In this document: one piece after another, positions 36,675 to 45,382 of the stretch
Position numbering within the stretch: position 1 is the first letter of the stretch
Layout of the letters: each line of letters starts with the position of its first letter
Assembly: GCA_947495795.1 (NCBI GenBank)
Contig: CANMAI010000007.1
Location: forward strand, 124,001 to 188,000
Reading direction: 5' to 3'
DNA from: an uncultured Paracoccaceae bacterium
Lineage (GTDB): Bacteria > Pseudomonadota > Alphaproteobacteria > Rhodobacterales > Rhodobacteraceae
Length of the DNA: 64,000 nt
Made by a program: the position numbers and the translations under genes
Notes under the pieces: generated by a model
What the model was told of the DNA's origin: nothing
The model's input: only the letters and a program-made list of their open reading frames with translations
Database searches by the model: none

Positions 36675-37724
36675 TTACCGGTCCTTCAGACCGCTGATGA
36701 GTGTTTCCATCACGATGAAGCCCCGAGGGCCGGTGCCTGCGGCAAAGAGCGTTGTGTTGAGGCTTTTGATGTAGCGCCATTCGGCGGAGAAGATCTCGTT
36801 GCCGCCATCGTGCCAGTATACGCGGCCGAGATGCGGGATGTCCTCCACAACGAGGCCGTAGCCATAGTGGCTTTCGCCGCCGCCCTCATCCGCATGGGGT
36901 AAAAGCGCCAGTCTTACCAGATCTTCGCTGACGATCCGGCCTTCGACAAAGGCCTGCCAGAATGTGAGGAAGCCTTCTGCCGTGCTGACGGCCCCACCGT
37001 TGCCGATCAGGTTCCAGCCGGGCGCGTGGCCACCCCAGCTTGCGGCGCGGATGGGCAGGCGGCGGAAGGCCGTGCGCCATGTGCGGTTGCTGTGAAGGGC
37101 GCGGGCGGGATCGTAGGCAGCTTCGTATCCGATGGGCGGCAAACCCTTTGGGGCAAGGATCTGGTTTTGGAGATAGGTCTCGTAGCTTTGGCCGGAGGTT
37201 ACCTCGATGATGGCGGCCAGAAGGGAGTAGCCGGCGTTGGAATAGAGGTATCTCTCGCCCGGTTTGTGGGTGAGGGGCGCGTTGCGGAGCCGGTTGAGAA
37301 AGGCGGCTCTGCTCAGCCTCTCGCTGTCGCTGCCCGTGGAGGGAGAGAGACCACTGGTATGGGTGAGCAACTGATGGAGGGTGATCGCCGCCTTGTCCTG
37401 CGGAACGTCGGGGAGGAGCGTGGCGAGGGGAGCATCCAGAGTGAGGCGGCCCTCCTCCACGAGATGGAGGATCATGACGGCGGTGACGAATTTGGTGATG
37501 GAACCGAGATCGACAAGGGCTTCGCCCTGTGTGTCGGTGGTGTCGCTGATATCAACATCCATCGACTGCTCGGTTGATTGCAGGATCGCCGCTATCGCCG
37601 GGCTGTTTTGCTCCGCAATTCCGGGCAGCAGTGTTTCGGCAAGGATCGTGTCGGCATGAGAGACCGGGCCCGGTGATACGGTGAGTATGAGGGCGATTGC
37701 CCAGCGGGTGGTGACGTGTTTCAT
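36675..37724 (-). CDS. Serine beta-lactamase-fold hydrolase (class C/DD-peptidase-like)
   Basis: A 349-residue exported protein: signal peptide (MKHVTTRWAIALILTVSPGPVSHA), nucleophile motif SITK in VDLGSITKFVTAV, YSN in GERYLYSNAGYSLL, and HDGGN near the C-terminus in place of the KTG box. LHQLLTHTSGL is typical of the AmpC/esterase group. Likely roles are a D,D-carboxypeptidase, esterase or D-aminopeptidase; resistance is not implied. ATG 37724 is chosen for the signal peptide; the frame is open further upstream. Confidence 0.85.
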   Translation of the reverse strand: MKHVTTRWAIALILTVSPGPVSHADTILAETLLPGIAEQNSPAIAAILQSTEQSMDVDISDTTDTQGEALVDLGSITKFVTAVMILHLVEEGRLTLDAPLATLLPDVPQDKAAITLHQLLTHTSGLSPSTGSDSERLSRAAFLNRLRNAPLTHKPGERYLYSNAGYSLLAAIIEVTSGQSYETYLQNQILAPKGLPPIGYEAAYDPARALHSNRTWRTAFRRLPIRAASWGGHAPGWNLIGNGGAVSTAEGFLTFWQAFVEGRIVSEDLVRLALLPHADEGGGESHYGYGLVVEDIPHLGRVYWHDGGNEIFSAEWRYIKSLNTTLFAAGTGPRGFIVMETLISGLKDR

Positions 37725-37855
37725 GAGAGCCCCTTTCGTCTTCCCAATAGAAACACGCATCGCACGGTTTTCAATCGGGTTACGGATCATTTCCTGCGGG
37801 GCCAGAGCGGGGAGGGGCCAGCGGACAGGAGGGACGAGAGCGGTGCAGGTTGCGG

Positions 37856-38491
37856 CTATTGGAGATCTTCGAAGATGCCATAGACGTTTTCGACTGGGAT
37901 GAAGCCGAGGCCCGCTTCGGTTTGGGGAACGCGCGAGTCGAGAGAATTGTCGCGGTGGTCGCCGAGCAGGAAGATCCGGCCTTCGGGGACATCAAACGGC
38001 CCCCAATTGTCCAGCCTGCGGTATCCGAGATTGAGGATGTTGTAGGCGATGCCGCCGGGTAGCGTTTCGCGGTAGCGCTCTATCGGGCCGGTTTCGCCGG
38101 AGCAGAGCGGCATACTGCGCGTGGGGCCGGTGGGAACCATCTTCCGCAGTAGGTCGGGCAAACGCTCCTGCGGCAGGGGGCTCTCATTGAGGATGACCAG
38201 GCCGTTTTTCAGTTCCACAGTATCGCCCGGCAGGCCGATGACACGTTTGGCATAAGGCTGTCCCCTGACAGGGTGGCGAAAGACGACGACATCGCCGTAG
38301 GCCGGTTGGTATGCGTCCGGTGCGATGCGACGGGCGATGTGGCAGTCTCCGGGCTCCATTGTCGGTGACATGCTGGAGGCCGGTATGCGGAACATCTCGT
38401 GTTGGAGCGCGAGGCATTTCAGGCAGATGCAGTTTTGTGCGTTCGCAAGCGTCGGGAAGAGAAGGGTTGTGAGAAGGATGAGGAGGCGCAT
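37856..38491 (-). CDS. Atypical exported S26 signal peptidase I
   Basis: A 211-residue member of the LepB family. The catalytic Ser is S40 in PASSMSPTMEPGD and the general-base Lys is K82 in YAKRVIGLPGDTVEL; box E appears as FLLGDHRDNSLDSR. Unlike ordinary LepB it has no two-helix anchor. The N-terminus reads as a cleavable-looking leader (MRLLILLTTLLFPTLANA) followed at once by NCICLKC, three Cys within six residues. It could be a second, specialised peptidase rather than the housekeeping enzyme. ATG 38491 follows AGGAAA. Confidence 0.82.
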   Translation of the reverse strand: MRLLILLTTLLFPTLANAQNCICLKCLALQHEMFRIPASSMSPTMEPGDCHIARRIAPDAYQPAYGDVVVFRHPVRGQPYAKRVIGLPGDTVELKNGLVILNESPLPQERLPDLLRKMVPTGPTRSMPLCSGETGPIERYRETLPGGIAYNILNLGYRRLDNWGPFDVPEGRIFLLGDHRDNSLDSRVPQTEAGLGFIPVENVYGIFEDLQ

Positions 38492-38659
38492 CGGGTTTCC
38501 TGCTCTTTGGCTTGCCTCATGGTAGTCTGCTGGCGGCGATGCGCCAATAGGGGCTTCTTCTCTCTTTACGCTGGCACGGTGCCTTAAAGCCTTCTGACTT
38601 GTGATGGCCCCCCTGCGGTCGTATGTCTGGTGAAACGCGGAATTTTGAGAGGATTGGAT

Positions 38660-39004
38660 ATGCTTAAAGGGCTCGGGCAACTCGGCGATATGGCCAAGAT
38701 GATGAAGCAGGCGCAGGAGGTGCAGGCCAAGATGTCTGCAGCGCATGAGGGGCTTGAGGATCTTGTGGTCGAGGGTGAGGCCGGGGCTGGCATGGTGAAG
38801 GTAAAAGCCAATGCCAAGGGCGATATTCTGGGTATCAGCATTGATCCTTCGCTCTTTGAGGCGGATCAGCGGGAGGTTGTGGAAGACCTTATCGTGGCTG
38901 GCGTGAAGGATGCGCAGGCGCGCGGCAAGGAAGCGGCGCGCGTGGAGATTGCCAAGGTGACGGAAGATCTGGGCCTGCCTGCCGGCATGAAGCTGCCCTT
39001 CTGA
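38660..39004 (+). CDS. ybaB: YbaB/EbfC nucleoid-associated protein
   Basis: A 114-residue DNA-binding protein. It begins MLKGLGQLGDMAKMMKQAQEVQAKM, the signature of the family, and continues with VVEGEAGAGMVKVKANAKGDILGISIDPSL. YbaB dimers bind DNA without strong sequence preference. GAGAGGATT lies upstream of ATG 38660. It normally sits between dnaX and recR; here it is 4.9 kb downstream of dnaX. Its stop shares a base with the following KAS III start (TGATG). Confidence 0.95.
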   Translation: MLKGLGQLGDMAKMMKQAQEVQAKMSAAHEGLEDLVVEGEAGAGMVKVKANAKGDILGISIDPSLFEADQREVVEDLIVAGVKDAQARGKEAARVEIAKVTEDLGLPAGMKLPF

Positions 39005-40128
39005 TGTACGCGCCAGCCATCACCGGCACCGGTGTTTTCACGCCCGAGGAAGTGATCACCAATGATGAGTTGGTGGTGGCGTTCAACGCTTATGCGGACC
39101 GGATGAATGCGGAGCACGCAGCGGCGATTGCGGCGGGCGAGATGGAGCCCATTCCGCATTCATCTGCGGATTTCATCTTCAGCGCTTCTGGCATTGAGCA
39201 GCGGCATGTGCTGAACAAATCGGGCGTGCTGGACCCTGAGATCATGCACCCCGTTCTGCGGCCACGCGCGGATGATGAGCCGGGTGTGATGGCGGAGATG
39301 GCGCTGGATGCGGCGCGAAAGGCATTGGCTGCGGCGGGCCGCGAATCACATGAGATCGGGGCTGTGATTGTGGCCGCATCGAACCACGAGCGGGCATATC
39401 CTGCAATTGCGGTGGAGGTGCAGCAGCTTCTGGGGATCGAGGGCTTCGGGTTTGACATGAATGTTGCCTGTTCCTCGGCCACATTCGGCATTCAGGCGGC
39501 GGCGGACATGATCCGCTCCGGCTCTGTGAAATCCGTGCTGATGGTGAACCCCGAGATCTGTTCTGCGCATCTCGAATGGCGGGACCGCGATTGCCATTTC
39601 ATCTTTGGTGATGTGTGTACGGCAGTGGTGCTGGAACGGGCCGAGGATGCCAAGGGGGCGCATTGGGATGTTCTAGGGACGCGGTGCCTGACGCAGTTTT
39701 CCAACAATATCCGTAACAATAACGGGTTTCTGCGCCGCACGCGCGTGGGGCAGATGGAAGACCGGCGGGACATGCAGTTCATGCAGAACGGGCGGAAGGT
39801 GTTTCGCGAGGTGGTGCCGATCGTCTCGGAGCATCTCGGCGCGCATATGGCCGCGTTGGGGGTGGAGGCCGCTGACGTGAAGCGGCTGTGGCTGCATCAG
39901 GCCAACAAGACGATGAATGACCTGATTGGCAAGAAGGTGATGGGGCGTGTGCCGGAGCCCGGTGAGCAGCCGAATATTCTGCAGGATTACGCCAACACGT
40001 CTTCGGCCGGGTCGATCATCGCGTTTTCACAGTTTTCCGAGGACATGGGTGACGGGGATCTGGGGATCATCTGTTCCTTCGGGGCCGGATATTCGGTGGG
40101 ATCTGTTGTTTTGCGGAAGGTGGGCTGA
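39004..40128 (+). CDS. Beta-ketoacyl-ACP synthase III family protein
   Basis: A 374-residue condensing enzyme with the FabH triad: Cys in MNVACSSATFGIQ, His in WLHQANKTMNDLIG and Asn in NTSSAGSIIAFSQ. It is about 55 residues longer than housekeeping FabH, mainly by an N-terminal insertion (AYADRMNAEHAAAIAAGEMEP), which points to the DarB/long-FabH group with variable acyl substrates. It overlaps ybaB by one base, so it is translationally coupled to it; why is unclear. Confidence 0.87.
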   Translation: MYAPAITGTGVFTPEEVITNDELVVAFNAYADRMNAEHAAAIAAGEMEPIPHSSADFIFSASGIEQRHVLNKSGVLDPEIMHPVLRPRADDEPGVMAEMALDAARKALAAAGRESHEIGAVIVAASNHERAYPAIAVEVQQLLGIEGFGFDMNVACSSATFGIQAAADMIRSGSVKSVLMVNPEICSAHLEWRDRDCHFIFGDVCTAVVLERAEDAKGAHWDVLGTRCLTQFSNNIRNNNGFLRRTRVGQMEDRRDMQFMQNGRKVFREVVPIVSEHLGAHMAALGVEAADVKRLWLHQANKTMNDLIGKKVMGRVPEPGEQPNILQDYANTSSAGSIIAFSQFSEDMGDGDLGIICSFGAGYSVGSVVLRKVG

Positions 40129-40262
40129 CGCCTCGGCTGTATTTCGAGTGAACCATTCCGATGCGGAGGGTGACGTTGCGGCGTATGCCGCGCGTTGAAA
40201 CGACCGGTATCTGTTGAAGATGTGGAACACCGCACGGGGTGGATGTGCCTCTGGCCGGGGGC

Positions 40263-40299
40263 GCCTGCGCACCGGGCCATCGAGGCCCGCAGCGCAGGC
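40263..40299. repeat. Hairpin with GGCCATCGAGGCC core, copy 1
   Basis: GCCTGCGC (40263-40270) pairs with GCGCAGGC (40292-40299), and inside it GGGCC pairs with GGCCC around ATCGA. The core GGCCATCGAGGCC and the following GGCTTTGGTGCC are shared with 41506-41553. It lies in the 200-bp gap between the KAS III gene and a convergent TetR gene. Confidence 0.75.
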
Positions 40300-40328
40300 T
40301 TTGGTGCCCTGCCTCTGGTGATGCGTGT

Positions 40329-40925
40329 TCAGTCTGGTTTCGTGAGGGTGCGGAAGTGGGTGAGGGCAGTTTCGGCCCGGGCTTTTATAAAGGCGGCGTC
40401 TGGCGCGGGGAGCGCGCCGGTGACGCGCCGGATCTGAAGATCGCCGACGAGGAGGCTGATATAGAGATCGGCGGCGTTGGCTGGATCGTTGAGCGTGAGT
40501 GCGCCGCTCTCATGGGCTTTTTGCAGGAGGCGGTTGATCAGGGGGAGCACGCTTTCGCGCCCGGCTTTCGCAAGCTCTGCCCCGAGGGTGCCGGTGGGAT
40601 CTGCGGCGGCGGCGCGATTGAGTGCAATGGCGCGGGGGCCAAGGAGGAGGGCAAGGAGCGTGGGGCCGAGGCGTTCGAGGGCCATGAGGGGCGCCGCATT
40701 CTCGGTGAGGTCCTTTTCCAGAAGGGTTTTGGCGGTTTTGGCGTTTCGGGCGACGAGAGCCGCGAAGAGGCCGCGTTTGTCGCCGTACCAGTTGTAGAGC
40801 GTTTCGTTTGACGCACGGGCCTTGCGGGCGATGGCGAGCATGGACGTACCGCTGTAGCCTCTGGCCTCCAGCAGGGCATAGGCCGCTTTGGCGATGGCGT
40901 CTTCCTTTTGCGTGCGGTCCTGCAT
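40329..40925 (-). CDS. TetR/AcrR family transcriptional regulator
   Basis: A 198-residue repressor with the helix-turn-helix TSMLAIARKARASNETLYNWYGDKRGLFAALV and a C-terminal domain of the TetR_C_7/AefR-like kind (RAIALNRAAAADPTGTLGAEL, then DLYISLLVGDLQIRRV). It is divergent from the small membrane protein at 41114. A 22-bp dyad at 41068-41089 may be its operator. Confidence 0.88.
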   Translation of the reverse strand: MQDRTQKEDAIAKAAYALLEARGYSGTSMLAIARKARASNETLYNWYGDKRGLFAALVARNAKTAKTLLEKDLTENAAPLMALERLGPTLLALLLGPRAIALNRAAAADPTGTLGAELAKAGRESVLPLINRLLQKAHESGALTLNDPANAADLYISLLVGDLQIRRVTGALPAPDAAFIKARAETALTHFRTLTKPD

Positions 40926-41067
40926 GTTTCTTCTTCCGGAGTGATTTCAACAATAGCTGACGCGCCTGCCCGCCACGCCTCCGGCGGTTCAGGAGGCGTA
41001 ACTCAAGCCAGTTCAGAAACGCCTTTGTGCGCTTGACTTTGAGCGTACACCAAATTACGGATGATGC

Positions 41068-41089
41068 AACCGTACAGATAGTTACGGTT
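41068..41089. promoter_or_regulatory. Dyad operator between TetR and membrane-protein genes
   Basis: AACCGTA (41068-41074) and TACGGTT (41083-41089) are inverted arms separated by eight bases; a further TTACGG half-site lies at about 41055. Position just upstream of the start at 41114 suggests a TetR-type operator. Confidence 0.55.
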
Positions 41090-41113
41090 ATGGATCTGGC
41101 AGGGAGGTTGATG

Positions 41114-41485
41114 ATGGAACGGGATCAGAGAGTGGCGAATGCGTCCTTGGGGGCGCTGATTGTCTTGCAGGGTGTGATGCTTTTTGCGCTTTATACGAAA
41201 ACGCCGCCGCATCCGCCGGAGGTGGTGGCACCTTTCGGGATTGCGCCGTTCCTCGGGGCTTCGCTGGCGCTGGCTGTGGCCGCCCTGATGCTGGGCAGCG
41301 TTGAGACGCGGGCCGGGCGGGTGGCGTGTGGCCTGGCGGGCGTGGCGGCGCTGGTATCTTACGGGCCGCAGAAGTATTTTGATGTGCAGTTCGGGCTGAT
41401 CTGGCCTTCGGTCGTGCTGGGCCAGATTGCGGTGGTTGGGATTGGTATTGCAGCGGTGCGTGGGCTGGCGGGTGCGCGCACGTGA
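41114..41485 (+). CDS. Small four-helix membrane protein
   Basis: A 123-residue inner-membrane protein with four hydrophobic segments ([49 protein letters not shown], and [21 protein letters not shown]). GGGAGG lies six bases before ATG 41114 and three before an adjacent ATG at 41111. No family is recognised. It is divergent from a TetR gene and likely under its control. Confidence 0.65.
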   Translation: MERDQRVANASLGALIVLQGVMLFALYTKTPPHPPEVVAPFGIAPFLGASLALAVAALMLGSVETRAGRVACGLAGVAALVSYGPQKYFDVQFGLIWPSVVLGQIAVVGIGIAAVRGLAGART

Positions 41486-41505
41486 CGCCGCTTTGATCTG
41501 GGGGT

Positions 41506-41542
41506 GCCCGGACCGCTGGCCATTGAGGCCACCGGCCCGGGC
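41506..41542. repeat. Hairpin with GGCCATTGAGGCC core, copy 2
   Basis: GCCCGG (41506-41511) pairs with CCGGGC (41537-41542), enclosing TGGCC and GGCCA around ATTGA. The core at 41518-41530 differs by one base from the copy at 40275-40287, and GGCTTTGGTGCC follows in both. The rest of the gap to recR (41543-41738) shows no gene. Confidence 0.75.
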
Positions 41543-41738
41543 TTTGGTGCCTTGTGGTCGGGCATTGCGCTTGGTTTCGGTTTCGGATTTGCTGGGGAGG
41601 CGGTTTATGGACAGATTTGCCATAAACGCGCCGATGCAATTCTGGGGATGCGAGTCGCGCCTGCCTCAAGGACAAGCCCCCGTTCCGGGGGTGGCTGCGC
41701 CATCCTTGACCCAGTCCCGACTCGTGGTGGGTGTATGG

Positions 41739-42338
41739 ATGGATGAGGCTGGGCCCGAGATCGGGCGGTTGATTGACATGATGGCGAAGCTGCCGGGGCT
41801 GGGGCCACGCTCTGCCCGGCGGGCGGTGCTGATGATGATCCGCAAGAAGGCTGTGGTGATGGAGCCTTTGGCGCGGGCGCTGGATGATGTGGTGGCCACG
41901 GTGCGGGAGTGCCGGGTGTGCGGCAATGTCGGTTCTGCCGAGATATGCGCGATTTGTGCGGCGCCCAAGCGGGCGACGGGTGTTTTGTGTGTAGTGGAGG
42001 ATGTGGCGGATCTTTGGGCGATGGAGCGGGGGCGGGCTTTTGGCGGGCGGTATCACGTGCTGGGCGGCGTGCTCTCCGCGCTGGACGGTGTCGGGCCTGA
42101 GGAGCTGCGGATCCCCGCGCTTCTGGAGCGGGTTGCGACGGAGGAGATCAGTGAGGTGATCCTTGCCTTGAACGCCACCGTGGATGGGCAGACGACGGCG
42201 CATTACATTGCCGATCAGCTGGAGGCGGCGGCGGTGGAGATCACCTCTCTCGCGCAGGGTGTGCCCATTGGCGGCGAGCTGGATTATCTGGATGACGGGA
42301 CGATATCAGCCGCCTTGCGGGCGCGGCGGCGGTTCTGA
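41739..42338 (+). CDS. recR: Recombination protein RecR
   Basis: Gap-repair mediator acting with RecF and RecO. The 199-residue protein has the helix-hairpin-helix [18 protein letters not shown], the four-Cys zinc finger [16 protein letters not shown], and the TOPRIM stretch [15 protein letters not shown]. It ends with [23 protein letters not shown], as is typical. ATG 41739 gives the family length of about 200; the frame is open 104 codons upstream but unlike RecR. The last 55 bp are antisense to the EamA gene. Confidence 0.95.
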   Translation: MDEAGPEIGRLIDMMAKLPGLGPRSARRAVLMMIRKKAVVMEPLARALDDVVATVRECRVCGNVGSAEICAICAAPKRATGVLCVVEDVADLWAMERGRAFGGRYHVLGGVLSALDGVGPEELRIPALLERVATEEISEVILALNATVDGQTTAHYIADQLEAAAVEITSLAQGVPIGGELDYLDDGTISAALRARRRF

Positions 42339-43213
42339 GCGAGGCGGGCTTCGCGCCGGGCGATATAGAGCGAGGCCGAGATGATGATGGCCGCACCAAG
42401 GAAGGTTGGGCCGTCTATCACCTCGTTATAGAGGACGTAGCCCGCACCGCCCACCAGCACCAATCTGAGGTAGACGATGGGGCCGAGGATGCTGGCCTCG
42501 CCGTAGCGGTAGGCCTGAATATCGCCGATGCTGCGCCCGGTGCCGGTGAGGATGATCAGCGCCGTGAGGACCCATGCGATGCCATCCGGTGGCATTTGCC
42601 AGCCGTCGCCCACGATGGGCAGGCTGATCAGCGCTGTGATGACTGTGGAGGATGTGTAGGTGGAGAGCGGGCCATCGGCCTCTGCGAGGCCGCGCGATTG
42701 CATGAGGGCGAGGGCAAAGAGCGCCGAGGATCCGAGGGCCGCGAGCATGGCGGGGTGAAGCTCTGATATGCCGGGGCGCAGGATGATGAGTGCGCCGAGA
42801 AAGCCGATGAGGACGGCCGCCCAGCGGCGGGGGCCCACATGATCGCCCAGCATCGGGCCGGAGAGGATCGTGGCGAAGATCGGGCCGGTGAAAAAGAGGA
42901 TCGAGGCCGTGGCGAGCGGAATGCTGGCCAGTGTGTAGAAGCCCAGATGCGTGGAGAGCGCAATGAAGATGCCCCGTGTGATGTGGGACATGGGCCGGGA
43001 GAAGCGGATCTGGGCGCGGAGGTGGCGGCTGACTGCGAGGGCTGCGAAAATGGCGGCAGCGGCGAGGGCCGAGCGCAGCAGCACGATCATCCGGCTGTCC
43101 AGGCTCGCCGAGAGCTCGCGCACCGCGACAGACATGATGCTGGCGGTGACAACGGAGAAGAGGATCCAGACGATGCCGCGGAGATTGTCGCGCGGCGGGG
43201 TTGGCGTGTTCAT
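42284..43213 (-). CDS. EamA/DMT family transporter
   Basis: A 309-residue inner-membrane protein with ten hydrophobic segments in two EamA repeats ([20 protein letters not shown]; then [17 protein letters not shown] for the second). The substrate is unknown; relatives export amino acids or nucleotide metabolites. ATG 43213 begins the first repeat. The Arg-rich C-terminal tail ([15 protein letters not shown]) is encoded opposite the end of recR. A second, distinct EamA gene lies directly upstream, 31 bp away. Confidence 0.88.
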   Translation of the reverse strand: MNTPTPPRDNLRGIVWILFSVVTASIMSVAVRELSASLDSRMIVLLRSALAAAAIFAALAVSRHLRAQIRFSRPMSHITRGIFIALSTHLGFYTLASIPLATASILFFTGPIFATILSGPMLGDHVGPRRWAAVLIGFLGALIILRPGISELHPAMLAALGSSALFALALMQSRGLAEADGPLSTYTSSTVITALISLPIVGDGWQMPPDGIAWVLTALIILTGTGRSIGDIQAYRYGEASILGPIVYLRLVLVGGAGYVLYNEVIDGPTFLGAAIIISASLYIARREARLAQNRRRARKAADIVPSSR

Positions 43214-43244
43214 GGGGCGACCGTGGGGGTGCGGGCCTGAAGGG

Positions 43245-44123
43245 TCAAGGGCTTGCGGGCTGACGGCGTGAGAATATGCCGGTGGAGAGGGCGACGCCTG
43301 CGGTAACGAGAGCTGCACCGATGACGGCCTGCGGGGTGAGCGGCTCGCCAAGGAGGAGCCAGCCGCCGAAGGCCCCGAGGGCCGGGACAGTGGCGCCGAT
43401 GGCGGCGGTGCTGGTAGGGCCAATACGACGCGTGGCAAACCCGTAGAGCCAGAGGCCGATGATGCCCGCGAGGACGCCTTGCCAGAGGGCCTGCAGCGCA
43501 AGATCCGAGGGGTTGGCTGTGAAGATCTGGCCCTGGTGCAGGGCGAGCCAGAGGGGGAGGATGGCGAGGAGCGACCAGCCGTTGATGATGGCGGTGGCCG
43601 ACCACGGGGTGAGGCCGCTTTTGCGGTAAGCGACGGAATAGATGCCCCAGCCGAGGGCGGCCGTAAGGAGGATGACATCGCCCTTCCATGTGAGGGCGTT
43701 GAACGAGGCGCTGCCGATGCTGGCGACGCCTGCGAGGATGAGTGCGAAGCCTGTAATCTGTTTGCGTGAGAGAGGCTCGCCCAGAAAGCGGTTGGCAAGG
43801 AGGGCCGTGAAGATCGGCATGGTGCCGGGGAGGAGCACGGCGATATGTGCGACGGGCGCGAGGGTGGCGCCCATCATGACCATGAGGCCGAAGGGGAGGC
43901 CCGCGCCGAGGACCATGAGCGCGACGAGGTGTTTGGGAGCGCCTGAGAGCAGGCCGGTGCGCAACCAGAGCGGCGCGAGGAGAAGGCCGGGGACGGCGTA
44001 GCGGAAGAGTGCCAGATCCAGGGGCGCGAGCGTGGTGGTGACCCCGTGGCGTGTGGTGACTTGCCAGCCTGCGGCAATGAAGCAGGTAGCGATGGCAGCG
44101 GCGAGGCCGAGTGTGCGGTACAT
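43245..44123 (-). CDS. EamA/DMT family transporter
   Basis: A 292-residue transporter with ten membrane helices in two EamA repeats (LGLAAAIATCFIAAGWQVTTRHG, then GDVILLTAALGWGIYSVAYRKSG). It is divergent from an Lrp-type regulator at 44242, a common arrangement for amino-acid exporters, so an amino acid is a reasonable but unproven substrate. ATG 44123 follows AAAAGG and fits the helix start. Confidence 0.88.
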   Translation of the reverse strand: MYRTLGLAAAIATCFIAAGWQVTTRHGVTTTLAPLDLALFRYAVPGLLLAPLWLRTGLLSGAPKHLVALMVLGAGLPFGLMVMMGATLAPVAHIAVLLPGTMPIFTALLANRFLGEPLSRKQITGFALILAGVASIGSASFNALTWKGDVILLTAALGWGIYSVAYRKSGLTPWSATAIINGWSLLAILPLWLALHQGQIFTANPSDLALQALWQGVLAGIIGLWLYGFATRRIGPTSTAAIGATVPALGAFGGWLLLGEPLTPQAVIGAALVTAGVALSTGIFSRRQPASP

Positions 44124-44241
44124 GGGGTGCCTTTTGAGTGCGGTTTGGCGCATCATCTCACTTGTGGCGGGGGCATGTCCTTGCAAAGATGGCTGGGCAT
44201 GAAGCCTATTCTTGGCAGAATCTTGCGCTGTGGGAGATGTG

Positions 44242-44745
44242 ATGCCGTATATTCAGCTGGATGCGATTGACCTGCGGATCCTGAAAGCCCTGCAGGGCGA
44301 TGGGCGGCTGACCAATACGGAGCTGGCGGAGGTGGTGGGCCTTTCGCAATCACCGTGCCTGCGCCGGGTGCGGCGGCTGGAGGCGGATGGCTATATCCGC
44401 AGCTACCGCGCAGTGTTGGAGAGGGAAGCGGTGGGGCTTTCGCTGACGGTTTTCGTGGAGATCAAGCTCGACACCTCTTCGCGGAGTGCTGCGGAGGGGC
44501 TGGAGCAGGCGCTGGCGGCGATGCCTGAAGTGGTGACCTGCCACATGCTTTCGGGAGAGAGCGATTGCCTGGCGGAAGTGGTGGTGCCGAGTGTGAAAGC
44601 CTACGAGGAACTGCTGAATTCGGTGCTGCGGCAATTGCCGAACGTGCGGGATATCCGTTCCAACATCGCGCTGAAGCGGGTGAAATCGGAAGCGCCGATG
44701 CCGCTGACGCATTTGAAGCGGGGCGATGTGCATGGCGGTTCTTGA
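44242..44745 (+). CDS. Lrp/AsnC family transcriptional regulator
   Basis: A 167-residue regulator: N-terminal helix-turn-helix (RLTNTELAEVVGLSQSPCLRRVRRLEADGYI) and C-terminal AsnC ligand domain (MLSGESDCLAEVVVPSVKAYEELL). The divergent EamA exporter is its likely target. Its end overlaps the start of the AraC-type gene by 14 bp. Confidence 0.92.
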   Translation: MPYIQLDAIDLRILKALQGDGRLTNTELAEVVGLSQSPCLRRVRRLEADGYIRSYRAVLEREAVGLSLTVFVEIKLDTSSRSAAEGLEQALAAMPEVVTCHMLSGESDCLAEVVVPSVKAYEELLNSVLRQLPNVRDIRSNIALKRVKSEAPMPLTHLKRGDVHGGS

Positions 44746-45382
44746 GCGCTGGGCATACGTGGCGGAGGTGGCCACGGCCGAGGTGATCCTGCCGGATGGA
44801 TGCCGGGATGTGATTGTGATCTTTGAGGAGGGTGTGGCGCGGTGCTTTCTTTCGGAGCTGCAGGATGGGCCGCGGCTGGCGGAGATTGAAGCGGGGCAGA
44901 GGATGGAAGGCTTTCGGATGCGGCCCGGTGCTCTGGTGGATATGGAGCGGATTGAGCGGGGTTTGCAGGACGGACTTGAAGACGTGGCCGGGCTTGTGGC
45001 GGAGAACAGTGCTGTGTGCGTCGATGTGGAGGATGCGCTGGGGCTGCTGGCCTTTGCTGCGCCTTCGGTTGCCTGTGTGGCGGCGGAGCTAGGTGTGAGT
45101 GTGCGGACGTTGCAACGTGTTTTTGCCAGGCGCGGGCTGCCGCCGCCGGAATTCTGGCTGCTGCTCGCGCGGGCACGGCGCGCGGCTGGCCTGATCGGCG
45201 GAGCCCCGTTGGCGGATGTGGCTTACGGGGCGGGCTATGCGGATCAGGCGCATATGACGCGGGAGTTTCGGCGCTGGTTCGGGGCTGCTCCCGCGCGGTT
45301 TGCGCGGGATGCGGGAATGTTGGAGGCGGTGCGTCAGTCCGGGTTTGGCGGGGCTACGGGCGAGCAGATCTCGACAAGGTAG
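44732..45382 (+). CDS. AraC family transcriptional regulator
   Basis: A 216-residue regulator. The N-terminal part has the DUF6597-like ILPDGCRDVIVIFEEG; the C-terminal part holds the paired AraC helix-turn-helices (VACVAAELGVSVRTLQRVFARRG and PLADVAYGAGYADQAHMTREFRRWFG). It is shorter than most AraC proteins. It overlaps the preceding Lrp gene by 14 bp and the convergent VOC gene by 49 bp. Confidence 0.88.
   Translation: MAVLERWAYVAEVATAEVILPDGCRDVIVIFEEGVARCFLSELQDGPRLAEIEAGQRMEGFRMRPGALVDMERIERGLQDGLEDVAGLVAENSAVCVDVEDALGLLAFAAPSVACVAAELGVSVRTLQRVFARRGLPPPEFWLLLARARRAAGLIGGAPLADVAYGAGYADQAHMTREFRRWFGAAPARFARDAGMLEAVRQSGFGGATGEQISTR

Noticed and set aside
40129-41738. Possible riboswitch in the gaps before the membrane-protein gene and recR
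   Set aside because: The structures seen are simple hairpins shared between the two gaps, without any riboswitch consensus core.
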